A stretch of 32,523 nucleotides of DNA from Paracidovorax oryzae ATCC 19882 (GTDB lineage: Bacteria; Pseudomonadota; Gammaproteobacteria; Burkholderiales; Burkholderiaceae_C), in contig NZ_JMKU01000037.1 in assembly GCF_000687165.1 (NCBI RefSeq), positions 1 to 32,523 on the forward strand, written 5' to 3'. The number at the start of each line of letters is the position of its first letter. Within the stretch, counting starts at the first letter, position 1. Below the pieces are notes generated by a model that was given only the letters and a program-made list of their open reading frames with translations, did not search any database and was not told the DNA's origin. The translations under genes and the position numbers were made by a program. Positions 23,933 through 31,209 of the stretch are shown here, piece after piece.

Positions 23933-24157
23933 TCAGCCGGCGCGGCCCCGCGCCATGGTCGCTTCGTAGAGCGCCAGTCCCTGGACGATCGCGGCGGCGC
24001 TGACGGCGAGCGACCCGAAGATCACCGGCGAGGGCTGCTCGCTCCGCAGGGCCTGCGCCATGAGCGCATAGCCCGCCTCGGCCTCCGGCAGGGCGGTCGC
24101 GTTCAGCGCGGCGGCCGTTGCCAGGGGCACATCGACGATCGAGCCGGAGGCTGCCAT
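23933..24157 (-). CDS. Small Ala-rich protein of the Reb-like operon
   Basis: This 74-residue protein is Ala-rich, with MAASGSIVDVPLATAAALNA at the start and a hydrophobic helix SLAVSAAAIVQGLALYEAT in the second half. The pattern is vaguely reminiscent of RebB helices but no conserved Reb motif is present, so I leave it unassigned. The start lies one base after the stop of the upstream 67-residue gene (TGACATG), indicating translational coupling. Confidence 0.65.
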   Translation of the reverse strand: MAASGSIVDVPLATAAALNATALPEAEAGYALMAQALRSEQPSPVIFGSLAVSAAAIVQGLALYEATMARGRAG

Positions 24158-24158
24158 G

Positions 24159-24362
24159 TCAGGCGCCCGGGGCCGCCGGCAGGTTGTAGAGCTTGCGTAT
24201 GCGGTCCAGCACCTTGTTGTTCTCTTCGGTGATGACGCGCATCTGCTCGTCGGCATCGCCCTCCACGCCCAGCAGGGCGATGTTGGTGGCCACCCTGGTC
24301 ATCGATTCGGCGATGTCCTCCACGGCCTTGCCCAGTTCCTCGATGGATTCCTGCGGTTTCAT
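24159..24362 (-). CDS. Small coiled-coil protein of the Reb-like operon
   Basis: This 67-residue protein is predicted all helical, with heptad-like spacing through MKPQESIEELGKAVEDIAES and ENNKVLDRIRKLYNLP. It resembles no family I know. Its start overlaps the previous stop as ATGA and its stop is one base before the next start, so it is made in step with both neighbours. A scaffolding or chaperone-like role would fit, but this is speculation. Confidence 0.65.
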   Translation of the reverse strand: MKPQESIEELGKAVEDIAESMTRVATNIALLGVEGDADEQMRVITEENNKVLDRIRKLYNLPAAPGA

Positions 24363-24697
24363 GCTGTCTGCTCCTTGTCCGGGGTGTTGGCGGCTGCGGC
24401 CGGCGCGGGGGCCGGCCTCCAGCCGTCGGATTCGGCCATCCGCGTGACCACGGAGGAATTCACGAACCCGATGCATTGCGCGAAGCTGTCCGGGCCGTGC
24501 ACGACCTCGTGGTCGTCTTCGATCGTGCTGGATGCAAGCACCGAGAGCACGCCCGTGCCCTGGTTGCGGATCACGTAGCAGTCTCCGCTGTCCAGCGCGG
24601 CGCTGAAGCCGCTGCGCAGCCGGCCCTCGATCTGCTGCATGAGCAGCCGGTTGTGCTGTTCCATCGGCGCCAGGGTCCGGGAAAGGGATTCGTCCAT
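24359..24697 (-). CDS. Hypothetical protein of the Reb-like operon
   Basis: This 112-residue protein has an N-terminal helix (APMEQHNRLLMQQIEGRL), a central beta-rich stretch (GDCYVIRNQGTGVLSVLASS), and a Pro/Ala-rich tail. Family not recognised. The start has a GAGGAGT site, and the stop overlaps the following start (ATGA). It follows the fourth RebB-like gene by 10 bases. Confidence 0.68.
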   Translation of the reverse strand: MDESLSRTLAPMEQHNRLLMQQIEGRLRSGFSAALDSGDCYVIRNQGTGVLSVLASSTIEDDHEVVHGPDSFAQCIGFVNSSVVTRMAESDGWRPAPAPAAAANTPDKEQTA

Positions 24698-24707
24698 TCC
24701 ACACTCC

Positions 24708-25055
24708 TCAACGGGTGGGCAGCGCGCCGGGCGCGGCCTGGAGGCCGGCCAGCGCCTGGGCGGCTTCGCCTCCGGTAAGCACCTCCGTGGCGGAGCGTGC
24801 GGTGGCGGGCTGCAGGTCCTGCACCTGGTTCACCGCCTGCGCCAGGATGGCCAGGTGCAGCCGGTTCATGGCGTCCTGCCGGGCCACCTGGTTCTGCGCG
24901 CTCAACTGGTTGCTCGCGACCTGGTTCGCGTAGGCCTGGTTGGACAGGGCCGACGGTTGCTGCGCGGTGGCCATGCCCGACAGGGCCACGGATTCGATCA
25001 CCGCGGCAGGCACGTCTTCGCCGCGGGTGAACTCCTTGATTTCAATGCGTCCCAT
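24708..25055 (-). CDS. RebB-family protein, paralogue 4 (R-body/Killing-trait)
   Basis: This 115-residue protein shares the RebB core with its neighbours: VIESVALSGMATAQQPSALS, then NQAYANQVASNQLSAQNQV, DAMNRLHLAILAQAVNQ and a C-terminal ARSATEVLTGGEAAQALAGL. It is the most divergent of the four paralogues, with an extra N-terminal GRIEIKEFTRGEDVP. Reb proteins polymerise into R-bodies, coiled ribbons that unroll to disrupt membranes. A GGGAGG site precedes the ATG. A strong hairpin separates it from paralogue 3, which may set a lower expression level. Confidence 0.75.
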   Translation of the reverse strand: MGRIEIKEFTRGEDVPAAVIESVALSGMATAQQPSALSNQAYANQVASNQLSAQNQVARQDAMNRLHLAILAQAVNQVQDLQPATARSATEVLTGGEAAQALAGLQAAPGALPTR

Positions 25056-25078
25056 GTTTCCTCCCTCGTCGCGGAAAT

Positions 25079-25104
25079 GCGGGGCGGCCCGGGGGCCGCC
25101 CCGC
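25079..25104. promoter_or_regulatory. Strong hairpin between RebB-like genes
   Basis: GCGGGGCGGCC at 25079-25089 and GGCCGCCCCGC at 25094-25104 form a perfect 11-bp stem with a CGGG loop. On the transcribed minus strand it lies after the third RebB-like stop and before the fourth ribosome site. It lacks a U-tract, so an attenuator or mRNA-stabilising stem is likelier than a full terminator. Confidence 0.55.
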
Positions 25105-25118
25105 CTGCGCCACCGGTG

Positions 25119-25628
25119 TTACCGGCGGATGCGGGTCACCTGGATGACCACCCCCGGCTTCTCGATGCCGATCTGGATGTCTTCCTTGGTGATGTTGCCC
25201 GGGATCAGGATCGGCGTGGCCCCGGGCGGCACGACGAGCATGCCGTCCTGCACGCGCAGGCCCAGGTCCACCAGCGCCCTGAGGTCCTTCAGCAGGCCCT
25301 TCGGCGGGATTCCGCCGGGGGTGCCCGCGAAGGCCTGCAGCACGCTCTTGAGGTCGGCGATGGTCTGCGCGAGCTCGTTGCTCGTCAGCACATCCACCGC
25401 GGAGCGCGCCTCCAGGGGGCCGATGTTCGCGATGGTGTTGGTGGCCTTGGCCACCAGCGGCAGCCCGAGTTCGCCGACCGCGCGCTGGTTCGACACCGCG
25501 TTCTGCTGCCCGAGGTTGCTGGTGCTCACCACGTTGGAATAGGCGAGGTTCGACAGCATCGCCGGCTGCTCCGAAATCGCTTTCAGATTGCCGATCGCCA
25601 CCGCGCTCACCACTTGTTCGTCAAGCAT
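25119..25628 (-). CDS. RebB-family protein with C-terminal extension, paralogue 3
   Basis: This 169-residue protein has a RebB-like core at residues 1-100 (VVSAVAIGNLKAISEQPAML, QQNAVSNQRAVGELG, EARSAVDVLTSNELAQTIAD) nearly identical to the preceding 103-residue gene. It then adds about 68 residues with a beta-rich pattern (GMLVVPPGATPILIPGNIT, PGVVIQVTRIRR). The extension may be a capping or attachment domain for the ribbon. A GGAGG ribosome site lies before the ATG at 25628. It and paralogue 2 look like a recent tandem duplication. Confidence 0.8.
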   Translation of the reverse strand: MLDEQVVSAVAIGNLKAISEQPAMLSNLAYSNVVSTSNLGQQNAVSNQRAVGELGLPLVAKATNTIANIGPLEARSAVDVLTSNELAQTIADLKSVLQAFAGTPGGIPPKGLLKDLRALVDLGLRVQDGMLVVPPGATPILIPGNITKEDIQIGIEKPGVVIQVTRIRR

Positions 25629-25666
25629 GTCATGCCCTCCGTTTCAGGCCCTGCGGCGCAGGGCGT

Positions 25667-25978
25667 TCAGCCCTTGAAGGCCTGCAGCGTGGCCTTCATG
25701 TCGGCGATGGTCTGCGCCAGCTCGTCGTTGGTGAGGATGTCCACCGCGGAGCGGGCTTCCAGCGGGCCGAGGTTGCTCACCGTGTTGGAGGCCTTGGCCA
25801 CGATGGAGATGCCCAGTTCGTTCATGGCCTGCTGGTTGGCGACCGCGTTCTGCTGCGACAGGTTGGTGTTGGCCACCGTGTTCGAGTAGGCCAGGTTGGA
25901 CAGCATCGCAGGCTGCTCCGAGATGGCCTTCAGGTTGCCGATGGCGACGGCGCTCACTACTTCTTCGTTCAAAGCCAT
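25667..25978 (-). CDS. RebB-family protein, paralogue 2
   Basis: This 103-residue protein is almost wholly RebB core: EEVVSAVAIGNLKAISEQPA, LAYSNTVANTNLSQQNAVAN, QQAMNELGISIVAKASNTV and LEARSAVDILTNDELAQTIA. It matches the architecture of R-body subunits of the Pfam 'Killing trait' family: about 100 residues, helical, rich in Ala, Asn and Gln, no Cys. The ATG at 25978 has a GAGGAGA site. It precedes paralogue 3 by 38 bases. Confidence 0.82.
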   Translation of the reverse strand: MALNEEVVSAVAIGNLKAISEQPAMLSNLAYSNTVANTNLSQQNAVANQQAMNELGISIVAKASNTVSNLGPLEARSAVDILTNDELAQTIADMKATLQAFKG

Positions 25979-26115
25979 GGTTTCTTCTCCTCGTTGGTCA
26001 GTTTGTTGAGATATGACATGGCGGCTTGCCTACCGCCGCCCCGGAATGGGGAGGATGGCTTGCGCCCGGCCGGGGCCGTGCGCGAACGCATGCGTTGTCC
26101 GGGCCCCGCGGCCGG

Positions 26116-26427
26116 TCAGCCGGCAGGGTCCCGGCGGTTCTGCATCATGTCCATGTCCCGGATCAGCTTCTCGATGTCCCGGGTCAGCTGGTCGATCGTG
26201 TCCTGGTTCTTGCAGTTGTCGATCATGGCGATGCTCTTGGCGGTGGCGGCCATCTGCACCTGGTTCATCGCCTGCTGCTGGCTCAGCGCGATCTGCTGCT
26301 GCATGTTCTGGTTGAAGATCTGCTGCGCCAGCGCGAGGTTGGCCAGGATCGCCGGCTGTTCGCCGATGGACTTCGCGTTCGATATCGCGATGGCCTGTAT
26401 GACATCGGATGGAAGCGAATCTGACAT
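26116..26427 (-). CDS. RebB-family protein, paralogue 1 (first gene of operon)
   Basis: This 103-residue protein carries the RebB core VIQAIAISNAKSIGEQPAIL, then NLALAQQIFNQNMQQQIALS and QQQAMNQVQMAATAKSIAMI. Its C-terminus instead ends in a charged helix (DTIDQLTRDIEKLIRDMDMM) that differs from the ARSAVD ending of paralogues 2 and 3. It is the promoter-proximal gene, with a GGAGGG site before the ATG at 26427, and is divergent from the regulator. The next gene starts 137 bases downstream. Confidence 0.8.
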   Translation of the reverse strand: MSDSLPSDVIQAIAISNAKSIGEQPAILANLALAQQIFNQNMQQQIALSQQQAMNQVQMAATAKSIAMIDNCKNQDTIDQLTRDIEKLIRDMDMMQNRRDPAG

Positions 26428-26703
26428 GGAGCCCTCCAGTGGTGTTGTCGTGTGCCGCGGTGTGGCCGCGTGTTGGATGGCATCTTATTTTTGGGCGCCT
26501 CGGCCCGGAAGTATCGTTACGGTTAAGCCCGCCGCCGCGTTACCGTAACCGGGCGGTACAGGCGCAGCGGCGCCGGGCCGGGCACTGCGCGCCGCCCAGG
26601 TAGCACCGCGCGTATCAGCGCTGCCACGCCCGCAGGTCGCACCCATCCCGTTATCCCTCGATTCGTGCGAAGCTTTTCGCGGGGCATAAGAACGAACAGA
26701 CGA
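26428..26703. promoter_or_regulatory. Divergent promoter region with paired GTTACNGTAAC-like sites
   Basis: This 276-base region separates the Reb-like operon from its divergent regulator. It contains GTTACGGTTAA at 26516-26526 and the perfect palindrome GTTACCGTAAC at 26539-26549, with centres 23 bases apart (about two helical turns). They may be binding sites for the regulator or another factor. No clear sigma-70 boxes were identified. Confidence 0.6.
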
Positions 26704-27483
26704 ATGAGGGACTTGACTGTGAAAGACGGTAACGAGGACATCAGGGAGGAGGACGTCCGCGCGGCATGCGATGCGATCGTGCGGAGCGAGTCTTTCGCGA
26801 AGGCGCACCGGATGCAGCGGCTGCTGCGCTTTCTCGTGACGCAGGCGATCGCGGGCGACAGCCGCAACACCAGCGAGTACGCCATCGGCATCGAGGTATT
26901 CGGCCGCGACCCGGCCAGCTTCCTGCCTTCGGAGGACCCGATCGTGCGCGTGCAGGTGGGCCGCCTGCGGCAGCGGCTCGACGCGTACTACGCGGGCAAC
27001 GATCCGCCGCACGGCATCGAGATCCATATTCCCGTCGGCACCTACATGCCGGTGGTCCGGCGCCGCGGGGCGGCGCTGCGCGATGCCGGGTTCGCGCACC
27101 TGCTGATGCTCCAGCCGCTGCACTGCATCGCCGAGCGGGTGGACGGGCAGGCGTTCGCCTACGGCCTGCACGAGGAATTGCTGGAGCAGCTCTACAAGTC
27201 GTTCGGCGACGTGCTCATGGCGTCGGGGCCGCCGCTGGCACCCGTGGCCGCGGCAGGGCCGGCGCCGCGCTGTGCGCAGCGCCTGGTGGCGCGCCATTCG
27301 ATCGAAGGCAGCGTCCGCATCGATGCGGAGCGCATCCGTGCGTCAATACGGCTGGTGGACTCCTCGCTGCGCCGCATCACGTGGGCGCGCAACTTCGACC
27401 GGTCCCTGCAGCTGGGCATCGAGCAGCAGGAGGAACTCGCCGCCTGCATCTGCAGCGCGCTGCGCCAGATATTCCGGCGCTGA
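26704..27483 (+). CDS. Winged-helix-like regulator with TolB-N/FlgO-like C-terminal domain
   Basis: This 259-residue protein has two parts. Residues about 15-120 match the DNA-binding-like N-terminus found in CadC-like and adenylate-cyclase-linked proteins, with RMQRLLRFLVTQAIAG, YAIGIEVFGRDPASF, PSEDPIVRVQVGRLRQRLDA and IPVGTYMPVVRRR. Residues about 130-259 resemble the short domain that precedes TPR repeats in those proteins (YGLHEELLEQLYKSFGDV, IEGSVRIDAERIRASIRLVD, WARNFDRSLQLGI), but no TPRs follow. The start could be ATG 26704, GTG 26665 or GTG 26719; the last has a GAGGGA site before it. Its divergent position makes it the likely regulator of the Reb-like operon. Confidence 0.78.
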   Translation: MRDLTVKDGNEDIREEDVRAACDAIVRSESFAKAHRMQRLLRFLVTQAIAGDSRNTSEYAIGIEVFGRDPASFLPSEDPIVRVQVGRLRQRLDAYYAGNDPPHGIEIHIPVGTYMPVVRRRGAALRDAGFAHLLMLQPLHCIAERVDGQAFAYGLHEELLEQLYKSFGDVLMASGPPLAPVAAAGPAPRCAQRLVARHSIEGSVRIDAERIRASIRLVDSSLRRITWARNFDRSLQLGIEQQEELAACICSALRQIFRR

Positions 27484-27486
27484 GGG

Positions 27487-28218
27487 TCAGCGCCGCATCG
27501 CGGTGAACGCCTCGAACTCCCAGCGTCGCATCGCCAGCAGCACTGTATAGCCCTCGCGGTCGCGCTCGGGCAGGCGCTGGTCGGCGAGGTGCTGCTGCGC
27601 GAAATCGTGCGCCACGCGCTGCAGGCGCTCCTGGAAGGCGGGCGCGAGGCTGCGGCCGATGGCGCCGTGCACCATCAGCACGCCTTCGCCCGGGCCGTCG
27701 AAGCCGCCCGAGAAGTAGTCGAGCAGGGCATGGTCGCGGAAGTAGTGCATCACCGGGCCGTGCGCGCGCCAGCGGAAGGTCTTGGCGAGCTTGAGACGGT
27801 AGCGGTTGAGCGGGCGCAGCTCGATGATGCCGATGCGGTCGAGCTGCGCGAGGTACTTGACGCCTTCCGCGTCCGAGAGCCGGTAGGTGCCCAGGATCTG
27901 CTCCAGGGTCCACTGGCTCAGCACGCAGATCGCCATGAGCAGCAGCTTCTTGTCGGCCACCACGGCGCGCTCCTGTTCCAGCGAGAGCTGGTCGAGCAGG
28001 GGCTGGCTGTCGGCCACGCGGCGCGCGAGGTCGGCGAAATCGAGCCGCAGCGCCCGGCAGATGGCGTCGATGCGCGACAGCGGCATGTCGCCGCGCGCCA
28101 GCATGCGCTTGACGCTCGATTCGGCCATGCCGAGGGCCTGCGCGAGGTCGGCATACGTCATGTGCGCGGCCTTGAGTTCCTTCTTGAGGGCGGTGACGAG
28201 GTCGGCGGTGGTGCTCAT
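27487..28218 (-). CDS. HTH (XRE-like) transcriptional regulator
   Basis: This 243-residue protein has an N-terminal XRE-type helix-turn-helix at about residues 18-60 (MTYADLAQALGMAESSVKRM, LSRIDAICRALRLDFADL). The remaining 180 residues are helical with no recognised domain, including LDQLSLEQERAVVADKKLLL and GVLMVHGAIGRSL. It may sense a ligand. It converges with the Reb regulator, three bases between stops, and diverges from the CREST gene (118-base gap). No operator was recognised. Confidence 0.85.
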   Translation of the reverse strand: MSTTADLVTALKKELKAAHMTYADLAQALGMAESSVKRMLARGDMPLSRIDAICRALRLDFADLARRVADSQPLLDQLSLEQERAVVADKKLLLMAICVLSQWTLEQILGTYRLSDAEGVKYLAQLDRIGIIELRPLNRYRLKLAKTFRWRAHGPVMHYFRDHALLDYFSGGFDGPGEGVLMVHGAIGRSLAPAFQERLQRVAHDFAQQHLADQRLPERDREGYTVLLAMRRWEFEAFTAMRR

Positions 28219-28336
28219 GGGTATCGATTATGGATACTGCCGGTGGCTGGCGGCAGCGCTGGTGGCACTGGGCGATGCTGGGGGCCGGGCGCGGCGCGAG
28301 ACTGCCCGGCACATCCACTGCACGCGCCTTCCTTCC

Positions 28337-29221
28337 ATGCACCCTCTCGCATCCTCTTCCCGCACCGCGCCACTGTCGCCGTCCCGACGCGAAGGCGTGC
28401 TCTGCGCCGCCCTGCTGGCCGGCGTGGCGCTGGCCCTGGCGGGCCCCTTCGTTCCCCCCGGGCCGCAGGCGTATGCCTATGCCGACCAGCGCACGCTCTG
28501 GGGCCTGCCGCATGCCATGGACGTGCTCACCAACCTGCCGTTCGCCTTGCTGGGGCTTTTCGGGCTGGCGCGGCTGGCGGCCCGGGTGCGCGAAGGCGCG
28601 CTGCGGGTGGCCACCGTGGCGGCTGCGGGGCTGTTCTTCGCAGGGCTGCTGTTGACCGCCGGGGGCTCGGCCCTCTACCACTGGCAACCCCACGGCATCA
28701 CGCTGCTGGCGGACCGCGCCGGCATGCTCGTGGCGTTCTCCGGCATGCTGGCGCTCGCGGTGGACGAGCGCATCGGCGCGCGGGCCGCCGCTCTCGCGGG
28801 GGCCACGGTGCTGGCCGGCGGTGCGGCCGCGCTGCGCACCTGGGGCATCACCGGCGATCTCTGGCCCTGGGCCGTGCTGCAGGGCGGCGGCATGCTGCTC
28901 CTGCTGGCCCTGGCGGCCGATGCGTGGCGGTGCCGGCGGGCCGGCCGCGCGCCGCTGCCGGGCCGGCTGGGGGTTTCCCTGGCCGCGGTGATCGGCTGGT
29001 ACGGCCTGGCGAAACTGCTGGAGGTCGGCGATGCGGTGGTGTTCGCCGCCACGGGGCTCCTCGTGTCCGGCCACAGCCTCAAGCACCTGGCCGCGGCGAT
29101 GGCGGCCTGGCCGCTGCTGGCGGCGCTGGCCCCGGGCCGGTATTTCGCGCGCTGCGAGCGCGGCACGCCCTGGCGCGGGCGCCGCGAAGGCACAATGCCC
29201 GCCGGCGCGAAGTCGAAATGA
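28337..29221 (+). CDS. CREST-superfamily (alkaline ceramidase-like) membrane hydrolase
   Basis: This 294-residue integral membrane protein has about seven helices. The CREST-superfamily metal and catalytic motifs are present: Ser111 and His115 in GGSALYHWQPHG, Asp126 in LLADRAGM, and His246 and His250 in SGHSLKH. Bacterial members include putative ceramide or lipid hydrolases of mostly unknown substrate. The ATG at 28337 begins a short basic N-terminus and then the first helix. Next to it is a lysophospholipid flippase-acyltransferase fusion, which supports a membrane-lipid role. No ribosome site is obvious. Confidence 0.72.
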   Translation: MHPLASSSRTAPLSPSRREGVLCAALLAGVALALAGPFVPPGPQAYAYADQRTLWGLPHAMDVLTNLPFALLGLFGLARLAARVREGALRVATVAAAGLFFAGLLLTAGGSALYHWQPHGITLLADRAGMLVAFSGMLALAVDERIGARAAALAGATVLAGGAAALRTWGITGDLWPWAVLQGGGMLLLLALAADAWRCRRAGRAPLPGRLGVSLAAVIGWYGLAKLLEVGDAVVFAATGLLVSGHSLKHLAAAMAAWPLLAALAPGRYFARCERGTPWRGRREGTMPAGAKSK

Positions 29222-29253
29222 CGCGATTTCCACACACTCCCCAGGAGCACGGC

Positions 29254-31209
29254 ATGAGCCAGGAACAGATCCGCATGGCGGCGGCAGAGGTTTCCTCCCC
29301 TTCGGGCGGCGGACATGAAAGCCATCCCAACCAGTTCGCGCTGCTGCGCCAGCGGCGGTTCGCGCCGTTCTTCTGGACGCAGTTCGCGGGGGCGGCGAAC
29401 GACAACCTCTTCAAGTTCGCCTTCACCGTGATGGTGACCTACCAGCTCAGCGTGTCGTGGATGCCGCCGTCGATGGCGGGACTGGTGATCGGCGCGCTCT
29501 TCATCCTGCCGTTCCTGCTGTTCTCGGCCACGTCGGGCCAGCTCACGGACAAGATCGACAAGACGCGCATGATCCGCGTCGTGAAGAACCTGGAGATCGC
29601 CATCATGCTGGTGGCGGCCTGGGGCTTCCTGGCGGCCAGCCCCGTGGTGCTGCTGGGCTGCACTTTTCTCATGGGGCTGCATTCCACGCTGTTCGGCCCG
29701 GTGAAGTTCGCCTACCTGCCGCAGGTGCTGTCCGAGCGCGAGCTCACGGGCGGCAACGGCATGGTGGAGATGGGCACCTTCGTCGCCATCCTGCTGGGAC
29801 AGGTCGCCGGCGGGCTGCTGGTGGCCGTGCCCGGCGTGGGCCATGCCTGGGTGGCGGCCGCCTGCGTGGCCGTCGCGCTCGCGGGGCGGGCGGTGGCGCA
29901 GTTCATCCCGAGCGCGCCGGCCACCGATCCGGGCCTGGTCATCAACTGGAACCCGGTCAGCGAAACCTGGCGCAACCTGAAGCTGGCGCATGGCAACCCG
30001 GTGGTGTTCCGCTCGCTGCTGGGCATCAGCTGGATGTGGTTCTTCGGGGCGGTGTTCCTCTCGCAGTTCCCCAGCTTCGCCAAGGAGGTGCTGCATGGCG
30101 ACGAGCACGTGGCCTCGCTGCTGCTGGTCGTGTTCTCCGTGGGCATCGGCATCGGTTCGCTGCTGTGCGAGGTGCTCTCGCGCCGGCAGGTGGAGGTCGG
30201 CCTGGTGCCCCTGGGCGCCATCGGCATGAGCGTCTTCGCCATCGACCTGTACTTCGCCTCGCGCAGCCTGCCGCCCGCGTCCGTCATGGGCCTGGGCACC
30301 TTCCTGGCGCAGCCCGCTCACTGGCGCGTGATGGCGGACCTGCTGCTGCTGTCGCTGTTCGCCGGCCTCTACAGCGTGCCGATGTACGCGCTCATCCAGA
30401 TGCGCAGCCAGCCCACGCACCGCGCGCGCATCATCGCGGCCAACAACATCCTGAACGCGCTCTTCATGATCGGCAGCTCGGTCATCGCGGGCGCGCTGCT
30501 GTCGGCCGGCTGGAGCGTGCCGCAGGTGTTCCTGTTCACCGGCATCGCCAATGCCCTGGTGGCCGGCTACATCTTCCTGATCGTGCCGGAATACCTGCTG
30601 CGCTTCGCGGCCTGGGTGCTGTCGCGGCTGGTGTACCGCTTCCGCGTGCGGGGCGATGCGCACATCCCCGCACAGGGCGCTGCGGTGCTGGTGTGCAACC
30701 ACGTGAGCTTCGTCGATGCCGTGCTGCTCATGGCCGCGAGCCCCCGCCCGATCTATTTCGTGATGGACCATCGCATCTTCCGCGTGCCCGTGCTGGGCTG
30801 GCTGTTCCGGCTTGCCAAGGCGATCCCCATCGCGCCCCAGAAGGAGGATGCCGCCGTTTACGAGGCTGCCTTCGAGCGTGCGGCGCAGGTGCTGCGCGAA
30901 GGCGACCTGCTGGCCATCTTCCCGGAAGGCGGCATCACCCGCGACGGGCAGCTGCAGCCGTTCAAGGGCGGCATCATGAAGATCCTGGAGCGCGCTGCGG
31001 CCGAAGGCGTGCGGCCTCCGGTGGTGCCGATGGCGCTCACCAACCTGTGGGGTTCCTTCTTCAGCCGGGTGGACGGCAACGCCATGGCGCGCCCGTTCCG
31101 CCGCGGCCTGTTCAACCGCGTGGGGCTGAACGTGGGCGCGCCGGTGCCGGCGGAGACGGTGCAGCCCGAACTGCTGCAGGCGCGCGTGGCGCAATTGCTG
31201 GATCGGTGA
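29254..31209 (+). CDS. MFS transporter fused to PlsC acyltransferase (LplT-Aas-like)
   Basis: This 651-residue inner-membrane protein has a 12-helix MFS half (residues about 25-430, like the lysophospholipid flippase LplT, with FFWTQFAGAANDNLFKF and QLTDKIDKTRMIR) joined to a PlsC glycerophospholipid acyltransferase domain (about 445-640). The acyltransferase motifs are NHVSFVD with His483 and Asp488, and FPEGG with Glu558. Unlike E. coli Aas no AMP-ligase domain follows, so acyl groups must come from ACP or CoA. The ATG at 29254 has an AGGAG site; an in-frame ATG at 29218 overlaps the CREST stop. The stop overlaps the next gene (TGATG). Confidence 0.9.
   Translation: MSQEQIRMAAAEVSSPSGGGHESHPNQFALLRQRRFAPFFWTQFAGAANDNLFKFAFTVMVTYQLSVSWMPPSMAGLVIGALFILPFLLFSATSGQLTDKIDKTRMIRVVKNLEIAIMLVAAWGFLAASPVVLLGCTFLMGLHSTLFGPVKFAYLPQVLSERELTGGNGMVEMGTFVAILLGQVAGGLLVAVPGVGHAWVAAACVAVALAGRAVAQFIPSAPATDPGLVINWNPVSETWRNLKLAHGNPVVFRSLLGISWMWFFGAVFLSQFPSFAKEVLHGDEHVASLLLVVFSVGIGIGSLLCEVLSRRQVEVGLVPLGAIGMSVFAIDLYFASRSLPPASVMGLGTFLAQPAHWRVMADLLLLSLFAGLYSVPMYALIQMRSQPTHRARIIAANNILNALFMIGSSVIAGALLSAGWSVPQVFLFTGIANALVAGYIFLIVPEYLLRFAAWVLSRLVYRFRVRGDAHIPAQGAAVLVCNHVSFVDAVLLMAASPRPIYFVMDHRIFRVPVLGWLFRLAKAIPIAPQKEDAAVYEAAFERAAQVLREGDLLAIFPEGGITRDGQLQPFKGGIMKILERAAAEGVRPPVVPMALTNLWGSFFSRVDGNAMARPFRRGLFNRVGLNVGAPVPAETVQPELLQARVAQLLDR

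Noticed and set aside
24708-26427. CRISPR-like array suggested by repeated segments
   Set aside because: The repeats are diverged coding paralogues in the same frame, not short identical repeats with spacers.
27377-29233. 618-residue minus-strand open frame
   Set aside because: It overlaps the HTH and CREST genes in a non-coding frame and shows only Arg/Gln/Pro/Gly-rich low complexity.
27589-29253. Long upstream extension of the MFS-PlsC frame
   Set aside because: The frame is open across the HTH and CREST genes but is their shadow; the AGGAG site sets the start at 29254.
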